Source: Rhodospirillaceae bacterium bin65
GTDB lineage: Bacteria > Pseudomonadota > Alphaproteobacteria > Bin65
Assembly: GCA_002238725.1 (NCBI GenBank)
Contig: MPMX01000047.1
Span: 1 to 32,914 of the forward strand
Length of the DNA stretch: 32,914 nt
Reading direction: 5' to 3'
Of this stretch, positions 23,320-30,268 are shown one piece after another (position 1 is the stretch's first letter; every line of letters starts with the position of its first letter). A program made the position numbers and the translations under genes. The notes beneath the pieces were generated by a model. The model saw nothing but the letters and a program-made list of their open reading frames with translations, had not been told where the DNA came from and made no database searches.

Positions 23320-23377
23320 GATCCGGGGAGCGGGGGAGCCCGCGAAGGCCCGCGCCCGTGGCTCCGGGCCCCGGATC
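23320..23377. repeat. Inverted repeat with GATCCGGGG/CCCCGGATC ends
   Basis: A 58-base element bounded by perfect 9-base arms, with GC-rich interior. It shares its ends with the other GATCCGGGG-type repeats in this window and is probably a member of a genome-wide intergenic repeat family. Confidence 0.5.
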
Positions 23378-23592
23378 GCCGCAAGCGGCGGCTAGGGCAA
23401 GCGGGTGGCAGACCCTGCCATCCTGTCCGATGCGCCGGACCGCGCCGCAAGCGCAGTCCGCGACGAAGGCCGCCAGAGCGTATCCGTTTCTATCGGAACC
23501 GGCGATGCAACAGTGGCCGCCCCTTCGACAGGCTCAGGGTGAGGAGATTGTTTGAGCAATGAGCAACAATCCAAAGCACCTCATCCCGAGTA

Positions 23593-23613
23593 GCCCCGGA
23601 CTTTATCCGGGGC
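23593..23613. repeat. Short hairpin GCCCCGGA-CTTTA-TCCGGGGC
   Basis: A perfect 8-base stem with a 5-base loop, of the CCCCGGA/TCCGGGG type seen in the longer dispersed repeats nearby. Confidence 0.5.
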
Positions 23614-23762
23614 GTATCGAGGGACGCCACGCCGCCATGGTTCTGTTCAAAACGGACAAGCTCCAGGCCCTGCTCAACGCGATAACGCGGGACCCGCGAG
23701 GCATCCGGGTTTCACGTTGCCGCCACGACTTTCAGCGCATTCGAATTCAGGCGGTCGTGGCA

Positions 23763-23819
23763 GGGGGGGGGGGGTAAACACCCCCCCCACCGCCGCCCGC
23801 GGTTTCCCACCCCCCCCCC
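23763..23819. repeat. G12 / C8 / C10 homopolymer cluster
   Basis: Twelve Gs, TAAACA, eight Cs, a GC-rich spacer, then ten Cs within 57 bases. The G-run can pair with either C-run or form a quadruplex. Tract lengths this long are unstable in replication and error-prone in sequencing. Confidence 0.6.
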
Positions 23820-23876
23820 GACAGCGGATTCAGGTCTCCGGCGCCTCCCGGGTCGAACCTGAACCCTGTCCCGTGC

Positions 23877-23978
23877 CGCCCCGGACAGAGCGAAGCGGCG
23901 ATCCGGGGCCCAGAGCCAATGGCGGAAGCCTTTCGGGCCGGCCCTGGACCCGCCTCTCCCTTCGGTCGGCCACAGTGT
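23877..23978. repeat. Dispersed intergenic repeat, copy 1
   Basis: Shares order and sequence with 27218-27323: CCCCGGACaGAGCGAAGCGG, then GATCCGGGG-CCAG, a variable middle, and a closing CTCTCCCTTCGGTCGGCC. Inner arms can pair to form a long hairpin. Confidence 0.6.
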
Positions 23979-24069
23979 CACCCAGGTTCCCCTGGATAAG
24001 CACCTGCGCTGCCGCGTAGGACCGGCCAACCGATCTGCCGGTATCGTTGACGGAACCCGGGCCGGCCCC

Positions 24070-25116
24070 TTATCCGGCGCGATCCCGCCGCTTCATCGGC
24101 CAGGTGTCGCTGAGGCGGTAGCCTTCGGGCCAGGGATCGTCCGGGTCGAGCGTGTGCCGGTGGTCGCCGGTGATCCAGGCCCGGCCGCCGATTTCGGGCA
24201 CGATGGCCGGCCGGTCGCCGACCCGCGTTTCCTCCAGGATGCGCCCGGTGAAGGTCGAGCCGATGATCGAGGTAGCCGTGAAGCGGTCGCCCGGCTGCAT
24301 CGCGCCGCGGGCGTGGAGCAGCGCCATGCGGGCGCTGACCCCGGTGCCGGTCGGCGAGCGGTCGATCTTGCCGGGCCGGATCGCGACGGCGGAGCGCGCC
24401 GACAGGCCCTCCGGACCACGCGCCAATGGCCCGGCAAACAGGCAGAAGGAGATGTGCCGCCAGTCCGGCAGCGCCGGGTGTTCGAAGCCGAGCTGTGCAT
24501 TCGCAGCCTCGACGATGGCCATGCCCTGTTCGGCGAGGTCGCGCGCCTCGTCGGCTTCCAGCGCGAAACCGAGCGCGGCGGCGTCCACGACGACGAAACT
24601 GTCGCCGCCCCAGGCGGTATCGACGGTCAGGGCGCCGCCGCCGTCGAGTTCGAGCCGGGCGTCCAGAACCCCGGCGAAGGACGGGAGGTTGCGCAGGAAG
24701 ATCCGTTCGGCCTTGCCGTTGCGGCACTCGGCGCGCACCCGGACCAGGCCGCCGGGCGCTTCCAGCACCAGTTCGGTGACCGGCTCTTCCATTGCGACCA
24801 TACCGGTGTCGAGCAGGACGGTCGCGACGCAGATCGCATTGGAGCCGGACATCGGGGGGTTATCCTCCGGCTCCATGACGATGAAACCCGTCTGCGCGTC
24901 GGAATGCTTCGGCGGCACCAGCAGGTTGACGTGCCGGAACACCCCGCCGCGCGGCTCGTTGAGCAGGAAATTGCGTAGCGTGCCGTCCTGCGCGATCCAA
25001 TTGCGCTGGTCCCACAGGGTTTCGCCCGGCGGCGGCTCGACCCCACCGACGATGACATCGGCGACCTCGCCCTCGGCGTGGCAGGAGACGACGTGAACGG
25101 TCTTGCTGCTGCGCAT
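24070..25116 (-). CDS. Proline racemase / hydroxyproline epimerase family protein, Ser/Thr variant
   Basis: A 348-residue cytoplasmic enzyme of the proline racemase superfamily. Family signatures are the N-terminal [21 protein letters not shown], and [20 protein letters not shown]. In racemases and epimerases two cysteines act as acid and base, within MCGHN-like and SPCGTG motifs. Here the first motif is M89-S90-G91-S92-N93 and the second SPTGTG with T256, so both cysteines are replaced. Thr in the second place is typical of trans-3-hydroxyproline dehydratases, and Ser in the first is known in some subgroups; dehydration is thus more likely than racemisation. GGGGGAG about 8 bases before the ATG at 25116 supports this start. 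The intergenic repeats upstream make a long but spurious N-terminal extension possible. Confidence 0.88.
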   Translation of the reverse strand: MRSSKTVHVVSCHAEGEVADVIVGGVEPPPGETLWDQRNWIAQDGTLRNFLLNEPRGGVFRHVNLLVPPKHSDAQTGFIVMEPEDNPPMSGSNAICVATVLLDTGMVAMEEPVTELVLEAPGGLVRVRAECRNGKAERIFLRNLPSFAGVLDARLELDGGGALTVDTAWGGDSFVVVDAAALGFALEADEARDLAEQGMAIVEAANAQLGFEHPALPDWRHISFCLFAGPLARGPEGLSARSAVAIRPGKIDRSPTGTGVSARMALLHARGAMQPGDRFTATSIIGSTFTGRILEETRVGDRPAIVPEIGGRAWITGDHRHTLDPDDPWPEGYRLSDTWPMKRRDRAG

Positions 25117-25265
25117 GGCGGCGCTCCCCCGGCTTTCGCGCTTTCGGAAGCGTAACCCGGATTTCTCCCGCGCGGCAGGTACGCCGGAGGTCCGGACGTC
25201 ATCCGGGTCCTCCATATCAGGGGCTTGGGCTCTACGATTGCCGCCCCGGACGGAGCGAAGCCGAA

Positions 25266-25315
25266 GAGCCTGCCCTGAGCGAAGTCGAAGGAGCCTGCCC
25301 TGAGCGAAGTCGAAG
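25266..25315. repeat. Two tandem 25-base units
   Basis: Two identical adjacent copies, each starting GAGCCTGCCCTGAGC and ending GAAGTCGAAG. The core CCTGAGCGAAGTCGAAGG belongs to a short motif scattered through many bacterial genomes; a relative, CCCTTCGACAGGCTCAGGG, is at 23521-23539. They directly follow a truncated CCCCGGACGGAGCGAAG repeat end at about 25244. Confidence 0.65.
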
Positions 25316-25366
25316 GGGGCGTTCGGACAAATTCCAAAGAAATTACCGATTTTTTCGCTTTTTTCC

Positions 25367-25395
25367 TTGACGTAGAGATTTTTGTCTCCTATATC
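25367..25395 (+). promoter_or_regulatory. Orphan promoter-like sequence
   Basis: TTGACG (25367-25372), 17 bases, TATATC (25390-25395). The spacer contains GAGA-TTTTTG-TCTC. No gene starts within 700 bases downstream, but a hairpin with a T-tract follows at 25418-25446, so it might drive a very short transcript or the far adenosine deaminase gene. Confidence 0.4.
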
Positions 25396-25417
25396 GGTTC
25401 CCGTCAACGCCCGAAAT

Positions 25418-25446
25418 GCGCCCGGAGCGCCAGGCGGGCGTCTTTT
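25418..25446 (+). terminator. Hairpin with T-tract downstream of the orphan promoter
   Basis: CGCCCG and CGGGCG form a 6-base stem around a 10-base loop, followed directly by TCTTTT. It resembles a Rho-independent terminator on the plus strand. Confidence 0.4.
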
Positions 25447-25519
25447 CCATCCGATCCCGACCGCCGATCTCCCCGCGCCATCCCCGGATGGGGCGCCGTG
25501 GCCCGAATCGGCGAGAAAG

Positions 25520-25645
25520 GGCCGTTCCGGCGCATTTCCTGCCAAACGGGGTGCGCGCGCCGTGCAGGTCAGGGAAACCGGCCAACCCCCTGATTTTCCG
25601 GCCCATTCGCCGGAAACGGGCCGCCAAATACCGGGCAAAGGCTAA
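25520..25645. repeat. Diverged intergenic repeat, copy A
   Basis: Shares with 25766-25905 the order GGCCGTTCCGGC, CAGGTcAGGGAAAC, CAACCcCCTGaTTTTCCGGCC and a closing GGGCAAA. It contains a perfect hairpin TTTCCGGC-CCATTC-GCCGGAAA (25595-25616). One plus-strand frame reads [14 protein letters not shown]. Confidence 0.6.
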
Positions 25646-25765
25646 AGGATTATTATCCTTGAGTGCGGGATTTTGCGTCACAACCGCCATGACGCTCCGG
25701 GCCGCCGTTGTCCCGAAATGCGAGGCGGCGCAAGGCTTTGCCCGCACCGCCGCAGCGCTTCGGCC

Positions 25766-25905
25766 GGCCGTTCCGGCAATTTTTTGCAAAAGATGGAACG
25801 GTCTGTCCAGGTGAGGGAAACGGGTCAACCTCCTGTTTTTCCGGCCCGTTTGCCGGAATCGGATATTGAACGGCCCCTAAAAAATACTGGGCAAAAACGA
25901 AGAAT
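25766..25905. repeat. Diverged intergenic repeat, copy B
   Basis: Second copy, about 245 bases from A. Its hairpin is TTTCCGGC-CCGTTT-GCCGGAA (25838-25858), with the stem kept and the loop changed. One plus-strand frame reads [14 protein letters not shown], nearly identical to copy A. Confidence 0.6.
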
Positions 25906-25956
25906 GGCGATCCTGCCAGCATGACGGGCTCGGGGCATTGCCGGATTCTCGTCGCT

Positions 25957-26021
25957 TGTGATCCCGGACGGAGCGGCCGACCCCGGAAACCGGCTCGCCA
26001 TCCGGTCGGCCGGGGTGACGT
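25957..26021. repeat. Dispersed intergenic repeat, short copy
   Basis: Begins GTGATCCCGGACGGAGCGG and ends CCGGTCGGCCGGGGTGACG, the same ends as the longer element at 27218-27323 with the central part missing. Confidence 0.5.
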
Positions 26022-26142
26022 CAATCGGTCTTGATGGAGCAGCAGACAGATCGCGCGCCCGGATAGCGGATTGAATTGCCATCGCGGCGCCCAGCCCCGA
26101 AAATGGCTGCCGGTCCGCCCAGCCCCCGCCGACAGGTGCCCC

Positions 26143-27186
26143 ATGAACCTCGCCGAATTCTGCCGCGCCATCCCGAAGACCGAACTGCACGTCCATTTCA
26201 CCGGCGCCGTGCCGCTCGAAACCCTGCTGCGGCTCGCCGCGCGCAACGGGGTCGACCTGCCGCCGCACGAGAACCCAGAAGAACTCTACGCCCGCGGCGA
26301 GAATTTCGACCGGGTGCTCCGGACACTGAAGCTGGTCTGCCGGTCGCTGCGCACGCCGGAGGATTTCCGCGACGCGGTCTACGATACCCAGCACCATGCC
26401 GCGGACGCCGGCGTGCGCTATCGCGAGATGTTCTGGAACCCGACCGACCACTGGACCATCGGCGACATCGGCTACGAGGCCTCGGTCGACGGCATGATCG
26501 CCGGCCTGCGCGACGCCGAGGCGGATTTCGGCATCGTCGGCCGGCTGATCCCCTCCATCGACCGGGAATCGTCTCCCGAACTCGGCTTCGAGATGGTCGA
26601 GGCCGCGGTTGCCCATCCGCGGGACGAGACCGTCGGCATCGGCATGGACTACATGGAGACCGGCCATCCGCCGGAGAAATTCTGGAAGGCCTACCGGCTG
26701 GCCGGCGAAGGCGGCCTGAAACGCACCGCCCATGCCGGCGAGTTCGGCGAGCCGGCGCGCAACGTGGAGACCGCGCTCGACCTGCTCGGCTGCGACCGCA
26801 TCGACCACGGCTACACCGTGCTCGACGCGCCGGACCTGCTGAAGCGCTGCGAGGACGAGGGCATCGTCTTCACCATCGTGCCCACCAATTCCTGGTACAA
26901 TCGGACGCTTAAGGGGCAGGATTTCGCGAAGGTCCACCCGATCGCGGCGATGGCGCGGACCGGGCTCAAGATCATGCCGAACAGCGACGACCCGCCCCTG
27001 CACCACACCGATCCCGCCAACGCCCACGCCGAAATGGTGACGACCTTCGGCCTGCCGTTCGCGATGCTGCGCGATTTCGTGGCCAACGGCATCGACGGCG
27101 CATGGGTCGACGAGTCGGTGAAGCGCGCCTGGCGCGCGGAATGGCTGGCGGACTACGACCGGCTGGCGGCGACGGTTGAGGTGTGA
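26143..27186 (+). CDS. Adenosine deaminase family protein
   Basis: A 347-residue zinc-dependent deaminase of the ADA family, converting a purine nucleoside or base (adenosine to inosine in the type enzyme). All catalytic elements are present: H16-V-H18 (KTELHVHFTGA), H197-A-G-E200 with the catalytic glutamate, H222 in RIDHG, and D282-D283 in MPNSDDP, where classical ADA has LNTDDP. The ATG at 26143 puts PKTELHVH at the usual position near residue 11. It is a single plus-strand gene, convergent with the second ADA-family gene at 27492-28601. Whether the substrate is adenosine, adenine or another aminopurine is not decided by these motifs. Confidence 0.88.
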   Translation: MNLAEFCRAIPKTELHVHFTGAVPLETLLRLAARNGVDLPPHENPEELYARGENFDRVLRTLKLVCRSLRTPEDFRDAVYDTQHHAADAGVRYREMFWNPTDHWTIGDIGYEASVDGMIAGLRDAEADFGIVGRLIPSIDRESSPELGFEMVEAAVAHPRDETVGIGMDYMETGHPPEKFWKAYRLAGEGGLKRTAHAGEFGEPARNVETALDLLGCDRIDHGYTVLDAPDLLKRCEDEGIVFTIVPTNSWYNRTLKGQDFAKVHPIAAMARTGLKIMPNSDDPPLHHTDPANAHAEMVTTFGLPFAMLRDFVANGIDGAWVDESVKRAWRAEWLADYDRLAATVEV

Positions 27187-27491
27187 GCTAGATTATCCTG
27201 CCCCTATATTACTCTCTGCCACCCCGGACGGAGCGAAGCGGAGATCCGGGGTCCAGGGCCGTGTGCAAAGGTCTTTCGGGTCGGCTCTGGTCCCCGGCTC
27301 TCCCTTCGGTCGGCCGGGGTGGCACAATCCGTTGAGGGCTTCCTGGGCGCTGCGGCCGGACCGTTTCGAATCGTACTGAGAAATCGCGGAAACTCCGCCC
27401 CTATACCTCCCCCTCTTCAGAGGGGGAGGTCAGGTGGGGGTGGCGCGGCGCCCGTATTCATTGCGGGCCGCGCAGCGCCGCATGGCGCTTC
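27187..27491. other. Intergenic region filled with repeats
   Basis: The 305 bases between the two convergent deaminase genes are almost fully taken up by the dispersed repeat at 27218-27323 and the hairpin at 27405-27430. No gene seen. Confidence 0.6.
27218..27323. repeat. Dispersed intergenic repeat with 10-base terminal inverted repeats
   Basis: A 106-base element bounded by GCCACCCCGG and CCGGGGTGGC, perfect terminal inverted repeats. Inside, CCGGGGTCCAGGGCC can pair with GGCTCTGGTCCCCGG (13 of 15). It matches the copy at 23877-23978 and shorter pieces at about 25244 and 25957. It carries no gene and resembles a non-autonomous miniature or REP-like element. Confidence 0.7.
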
Positions 27492-27563
27492 TCAGCGGTT
27501 CGTCACGGCACCCCCATCCCCTTCGCTGCGCTCAGGGACTTCCCCCTCTGAAGAGGGGGAAGT
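27405..27563. repeat. Pair of hairpins in inverted orientation, reaching into the deaminase gene
   Basis: ACCTCCCCCTCT-TC-AGAGGGGGAGGT (27405-27430) and ACTTCCCCCTCT-GA-AGAGGGGGAAGT (27538-27563) are perfect 12-base hairpins. The flanks CAGGTGGGGGTGG and CACCCCCATCCCC are also inverted relative to each other, so the whole stretch is a compound inverted repeat of the REP type. The right hairpin lies in the last codons of the minus-strand deaminase gene. Confidence 0.65.
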
Positions 27564-28601
27564 ATCGAATCGACCGGCCTGCGGCGGTCGTGACTCAAGG
27601 AACCGGTCCAGCTGCGCGATCATCGCGGCCTTCTCATCCTCCGTCGCGAAGGAGCCGAGGAAGGCGTTGCGCATGAGGGTGGCGATCTCGGCGCGGCTGT
27701 AGCCGCCCTGGGCCTGCACCGCGCGCAGCAGGTTCGTCAGGTAGCCGCTGGCGAACAGGGCCGGGTCGTCGGTGTTGACCGTGACCCGGACGCCGGCGTC
27801 GAACAGCTGGCGCAGGCGGCGCAGGCGGCGCGGGCCGGGGTCGCCGGGGCGGAAGGTCGGGCACACGGTCAGGCAGATATCGCGCGCGATCAGGGCCTCG
27901 ACGACGCGCGGATCCTCGACCGCGTTGACGCCGTGGTCGATGCGCTCCAGGCGCAGCAGATCCAGGCACTCGCGGATGTGGTCGATGGAATTTTCCTGGT
28001 CGACGTCGCAATGGGCGGTCAGGCGGTAGCCTTCGGCGCGCGCCCGCTCGAAAACCTCGGCGAACTTGCGCGGCGGGTTGCCGTGCTCCGCCGAATCCAG
28101 CCCGAAACCCACGATCCGGTCGCGCCAGGGCCGCAGGATGTCGAACAGGGGCCAGGCTTCGTCCAATGGCCGGTCGCGGTTCACGCACAGGATGAGATTG
28201 CTCGAAACGCCCCAGTCCCGGCGCGCCTCGTCGACCGCCGCGAGGATGCCGCCCATGAAGGCCTCTGCCGCGATGCCGCGCGCCAGATGCGGCTGCGGAT
28301 CGAAGGAGAGCTCGGCATAGATCGTGTTTTCGTCCCGGCAGCGCCGCAGGTAGGTCGCCGCGAGATCGTAGAAATCCCGCTCCGTGCGCAGGACGTCCAT
28401 CCCCGCGTAGTAGATGGCGAGGAAGTCCTCGAGGCTGGCATAGTCGTAGCCCTGGGTGTCGGCGTCGGGATCGACGTCCGGCACGGGCAGACCGTTGCGG
28501 CGGGCCAGCGCGACGCGCAGGGCGGGGCCGAGCGTTCCCTCGATATGCAGGTGCAGTTCCGCCTTCGGAATCGCGGCGATGAAATCCTCCGGCCCGGCCA
28601 T
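27492..28601 (-). CDS. ADA-family deaminase with altered catalytic motif and repeat-derived tail
   Basis: A 369-residue protein of the adenosine deaminase family. H17-L-H19 (KAELHLHIEGTL), H223 in RIDHG and D278-D279 in VNTDDP keep the metal site and the base. The HAGE motif is H197-C198-D199-V200 (LTAHCDVDQEN), so the glutamate that protonates the purine in ADA is absent, with Asp199 or Asp201 as possible stand-ins. This may mean another substrate. The last 30 residues or so (from about RPPQAGRFD, including SPSSEGEVPERSEGDGG) are encoded by the hairpin repeat at 27538-27563 and its flank, so the gene end was probably remodelled. The ATG lies one base after the stop of the Pot-type permease gene, so it belongs to that operon. 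Confidence 0.85.
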   Translation of the reverse strand: MAGPEDFIAAIPKAELHLHIEGTLGPALRVALARRNGLPVPDVDPDADTQGYDYASLEDFLAIYYAGMDVLRTERDFYDLAATYLRRCRDENTIYAELSFDPQPHLARGIAAEAFMGGILAAVDEARRDWGVSSNLILCVNRDRPLDEAWPLFDILRPWRDRIVGFGLDSAEHGNPPRKFAEVFERARAEGYRLTAHCDVDQENSIDHIRECLDLLRLERIDHGVNAVEDPRVVEALIARDICLTVCPTFRPGDPGPRRLRRLRQLFDAGVRVTVNTDDPALFASGYLTNLLRAVQAQGGYSRAEIATLMRNAFLGSFATEDEKAAMIAQLDRFLESRPPQAGRFDTSPSSEGEVPERSEGDGGAVTNR

Positions 28602-28602
28602 G

Positions 28603-29409
28603 CTACCGGTCCGCGAACACGCCGAGCCCGACCGTGCGCTCGACCAGGAGGAAGAAGGCCAGGGTGATGACGATCATCAGGGAGGACACCGCCGCGGGAG
28701 TCGGGTCGGGCAGATATTCGATATGCGACATCAGTTCGACCGGCAGGGTGCGCGCCTCCCGGGCCGACAGGAAGGCGGAGATCGTCACGTCGTTGAAGGA
28801 GAAGGTGAAGGCGATGATAGCGCCGGCGACGATGCCGGGCACGATCAGCGGGAAGACGATCAGCCAGAAGGCGCTCCAGCGCGTCGCGCCCAGGCTCTGC
28901 GCCGCCTCTTCGAGGGAAAGGTCGTTGCCGGCCATGCTCGACCAGACCGAGCGCAGGGTGAACGGCGTCGTGACCATGGTGTGGCCGATGATCAGGTTGA
29001 GCAGTCCGGCGTCCTGGGTCTCGATCAGGACCGAGACGTTGAGCAGGGCGAAGCCGACCACGACGCCGGGAATGATGAGCGGGCTGAGCACCGCGTATTC
29101 GAACGCGCCGCGCCCATAGAAGCGGTGCCGCGCCAGCACCCGGGCGGCGGCGATGCCGAGCGCCACGGCGATCGCCGTCGACACGACCGCGATGACGACG
29201 CTGTTCCAGAAGGTCGACCAGACCCATTCGGACTCGAAGGCCGAGAGGTACCAGCGCACCGACCAGCCGGGCGGCGGAAAGGTCAGGTAGGTCGAACTCG
29301 TGAACGACGACGCCAGCGTGACGACGATCGGCGCGACCAGGAAGACCAGCCAGAAGACCGCCATGACCGTGACCAGGCCGCGGCCGGAGCGCAGGAAAAA
29401 GTCAGCCAT
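28603..29409 (-). CDS. Pot-type ABC importer permease (PotC-like)
   Basis: A 268-residue inner-membrane permease of the spermidine/putrescine type. It has about six membrane segments, starting VTVMAVFWLVFLVAPIVVTL, and the coupling loop EEAAQSLGATRWSAFWLIVF (the EAA motif) followed by PLIVPGIVAGAII. It overlaps the PotB-like gene by 8 bases and is followed one base later by the deaminase gene. Together with the PotB-like protein it forms the channel. The substrate of such transporters varies (polyamines, amino acids, organic compounds); the operon link to a deaminase hints at a nitrogenous compound. Confidence 0.9.
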   Translation of the reverse strand: MADFFLRSGRGLVTVMAVFWLVFLVAPIVVTLASSFTSSTYLTFPPPGWSVRWYLSAFESEWVWSTFWNSVVIAVVSTAIAVALGIAAARVLARHRFYGRGAFEYAVLSPLIIPGVVVGFALLNVSVLIETQDAGLLNLIIGHTMVTTPFTLRSVWSSMAGNDLSLEEAAQSLGATRWSAFWLIVFPLIVPGIVAGAIIAFTFSFNDVTISAFLSAREARTLPVELMSHIEYLPDPTPAAVSSLMIVITLAFFLLVERTVGLGVFADR

Positions 29410-30244
29410 AGCTGCGCATCCCCCGGCTCGAGACGAAGCGGTGGATCGTGACGAACAGGATGCCGAGGATCAGCAGGACGATGCCGATCGCCGCCGCCAG
29501 CCGCCAGTCGAACAGGGTGAAAGCGTAGTCGTAGAGCAGCGTGGTCAGGATCGGCGTGCGTCCGCCGCCGAGCAGGAAGGGCGTGGCGAAGGCGGTCATG
29601 GCCAGGCTGAACACCAGCAGCGTCCCGGTGAGCAGACCCGGCAGGGTGAGCGGGATGACGATGCGCCAGAACACGCTCACAGGCGAGGCGCCCAGGCTCT
29701 CCGCCGCGTGCCGGAGGTTCGGGTCGATGCGCTGGAGCACCGCCAGCAGCGACAGGATCATGTAGGGCATCAGCAGATGGGTCTCGCCCACGATGATGCC
29801 GATCTCGTTCTGGACCAGGGCGATCGGCCGTTCTATGAGGCCGAGCGCGATCAGCCCCTTGTTGGCGAGCCCCGAATCGCCGAGCAGGACCGTCCAGCCG
29901 AAGGCGCGGACGACGGCGGAAATCAGGAAGGGAAAGATCACGACGGCGAGCAGCAGGCCGCGCCAGCGGGGCCCGCAGCGGGAGATGAACAGCGCCACCG
30001 GATAGCCCGCCAGCATGCAGACTGCCGTGACGATGAGGCTGATCCGGATGGTGCGGTTGAGCGCCTGCTGGCCGATCTTGCTGTCGAACACGCCGAGGAC
30101 GTTGGTAAAGTCCGGCCATTCGCCGGTCTCTGCGGTCGGCTCCAGCCCCTTGACCAGCAGCATGACGCAGGGCGCGACGATAAACACGGCGAACGCCAGA
30201 AGCACCGGCGTCGCCAGGCTGGCGGGAAAGCGGCCCGCTTTCAC
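29402..30244 (-). CDS. Pot-type ABC importer permease (PotB-like)
   Basis: A 280-residue inner-membrane permease. The N-terminal segment ATPVLLAFAVFIVAPCVMLL is followed by a periplasmic part and further membrane segments with the EAA loop RHAAESLGASPVSVFWRIVI and PLTLPGLLTGTLL. The start is a GTG at 30244, 24 bases after the ATPase stop; the ribosome binding site is weak, suggesting reinitiation from the ATPase gene. Its end overlaps the PotC-like gene by 8 bases. Confidence 0.88.
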   Translation of the reverse strand: MKAGRFPASLATPVLLAFAVFIVAPCVMLLVKGLEPTAETGEWPDFTNVLGVFDSKIGQQALNRTIRISLIVTAVCMLAGYPVALFISRCGPRWRGLLLAVVIFPFLISAVVRAFGWTVLLGDSGLANKGLIALGLIERPIALVQNEIGIIVGETHLLMPYMILSLLAVLQRIDPNLRHAAESLGASPVSVFWRIVIPLTLPGLLTGTLLVFSLAMTAFATPFLLGGGRTPILTTLLYDYAFTLFDWRLAAAIGIVLLILGILFVTIHRFVSSRGMRSYG

Positions 30245-30268
30245 TTAAGGGCGCTCACAGGAAAGCGC

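Larger units (their letters stand above)
23211..24069. other. Repeat-rich intergenic region without a gene
   Basis: An 859-base gap between convergent genes. It holds inverted repeats at 23320-23377 and 23593-23613, the homopolymer hairpin at 23763-23819, a dispersed repeat at 23877-23978 and the short motif CCCTTCGACAGGCTCAGGG at 23521-23539, related to the units at 25266-25315. Apart from these no conserved reading frame is recognisable. Confidence 0.65.
25117..26142. other. Repeat-rich 1-kb intergenic region between divergent genes
   Basis: Lies between the divergent racemase-family and adenosine deaminase genes. It holds two tandem 25-base units, a promoter-like and terminator-like pair, two diverged copies of a repeat about 245 bases apart, and a copy of the CCCGGACGGAGCG repeat family (25957-26021). 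No conserved protein was recognised. Confidence 0.6.

Noticed and set aside
25266..25315. CRISPR array from the repeated 25-base units
   Set aside because: Only two copies directly adjacent with no spacer and no cas genes; it is a tandem duplication of a dispersed motif.
25117..25638. A long N-terminal extension of the racemase-family gene, open back to 25638
   Set aside because: The extension is encoded by intergenic repeats, has no family similarity, and a good ribosome binding site precedes the ATG at 25116.
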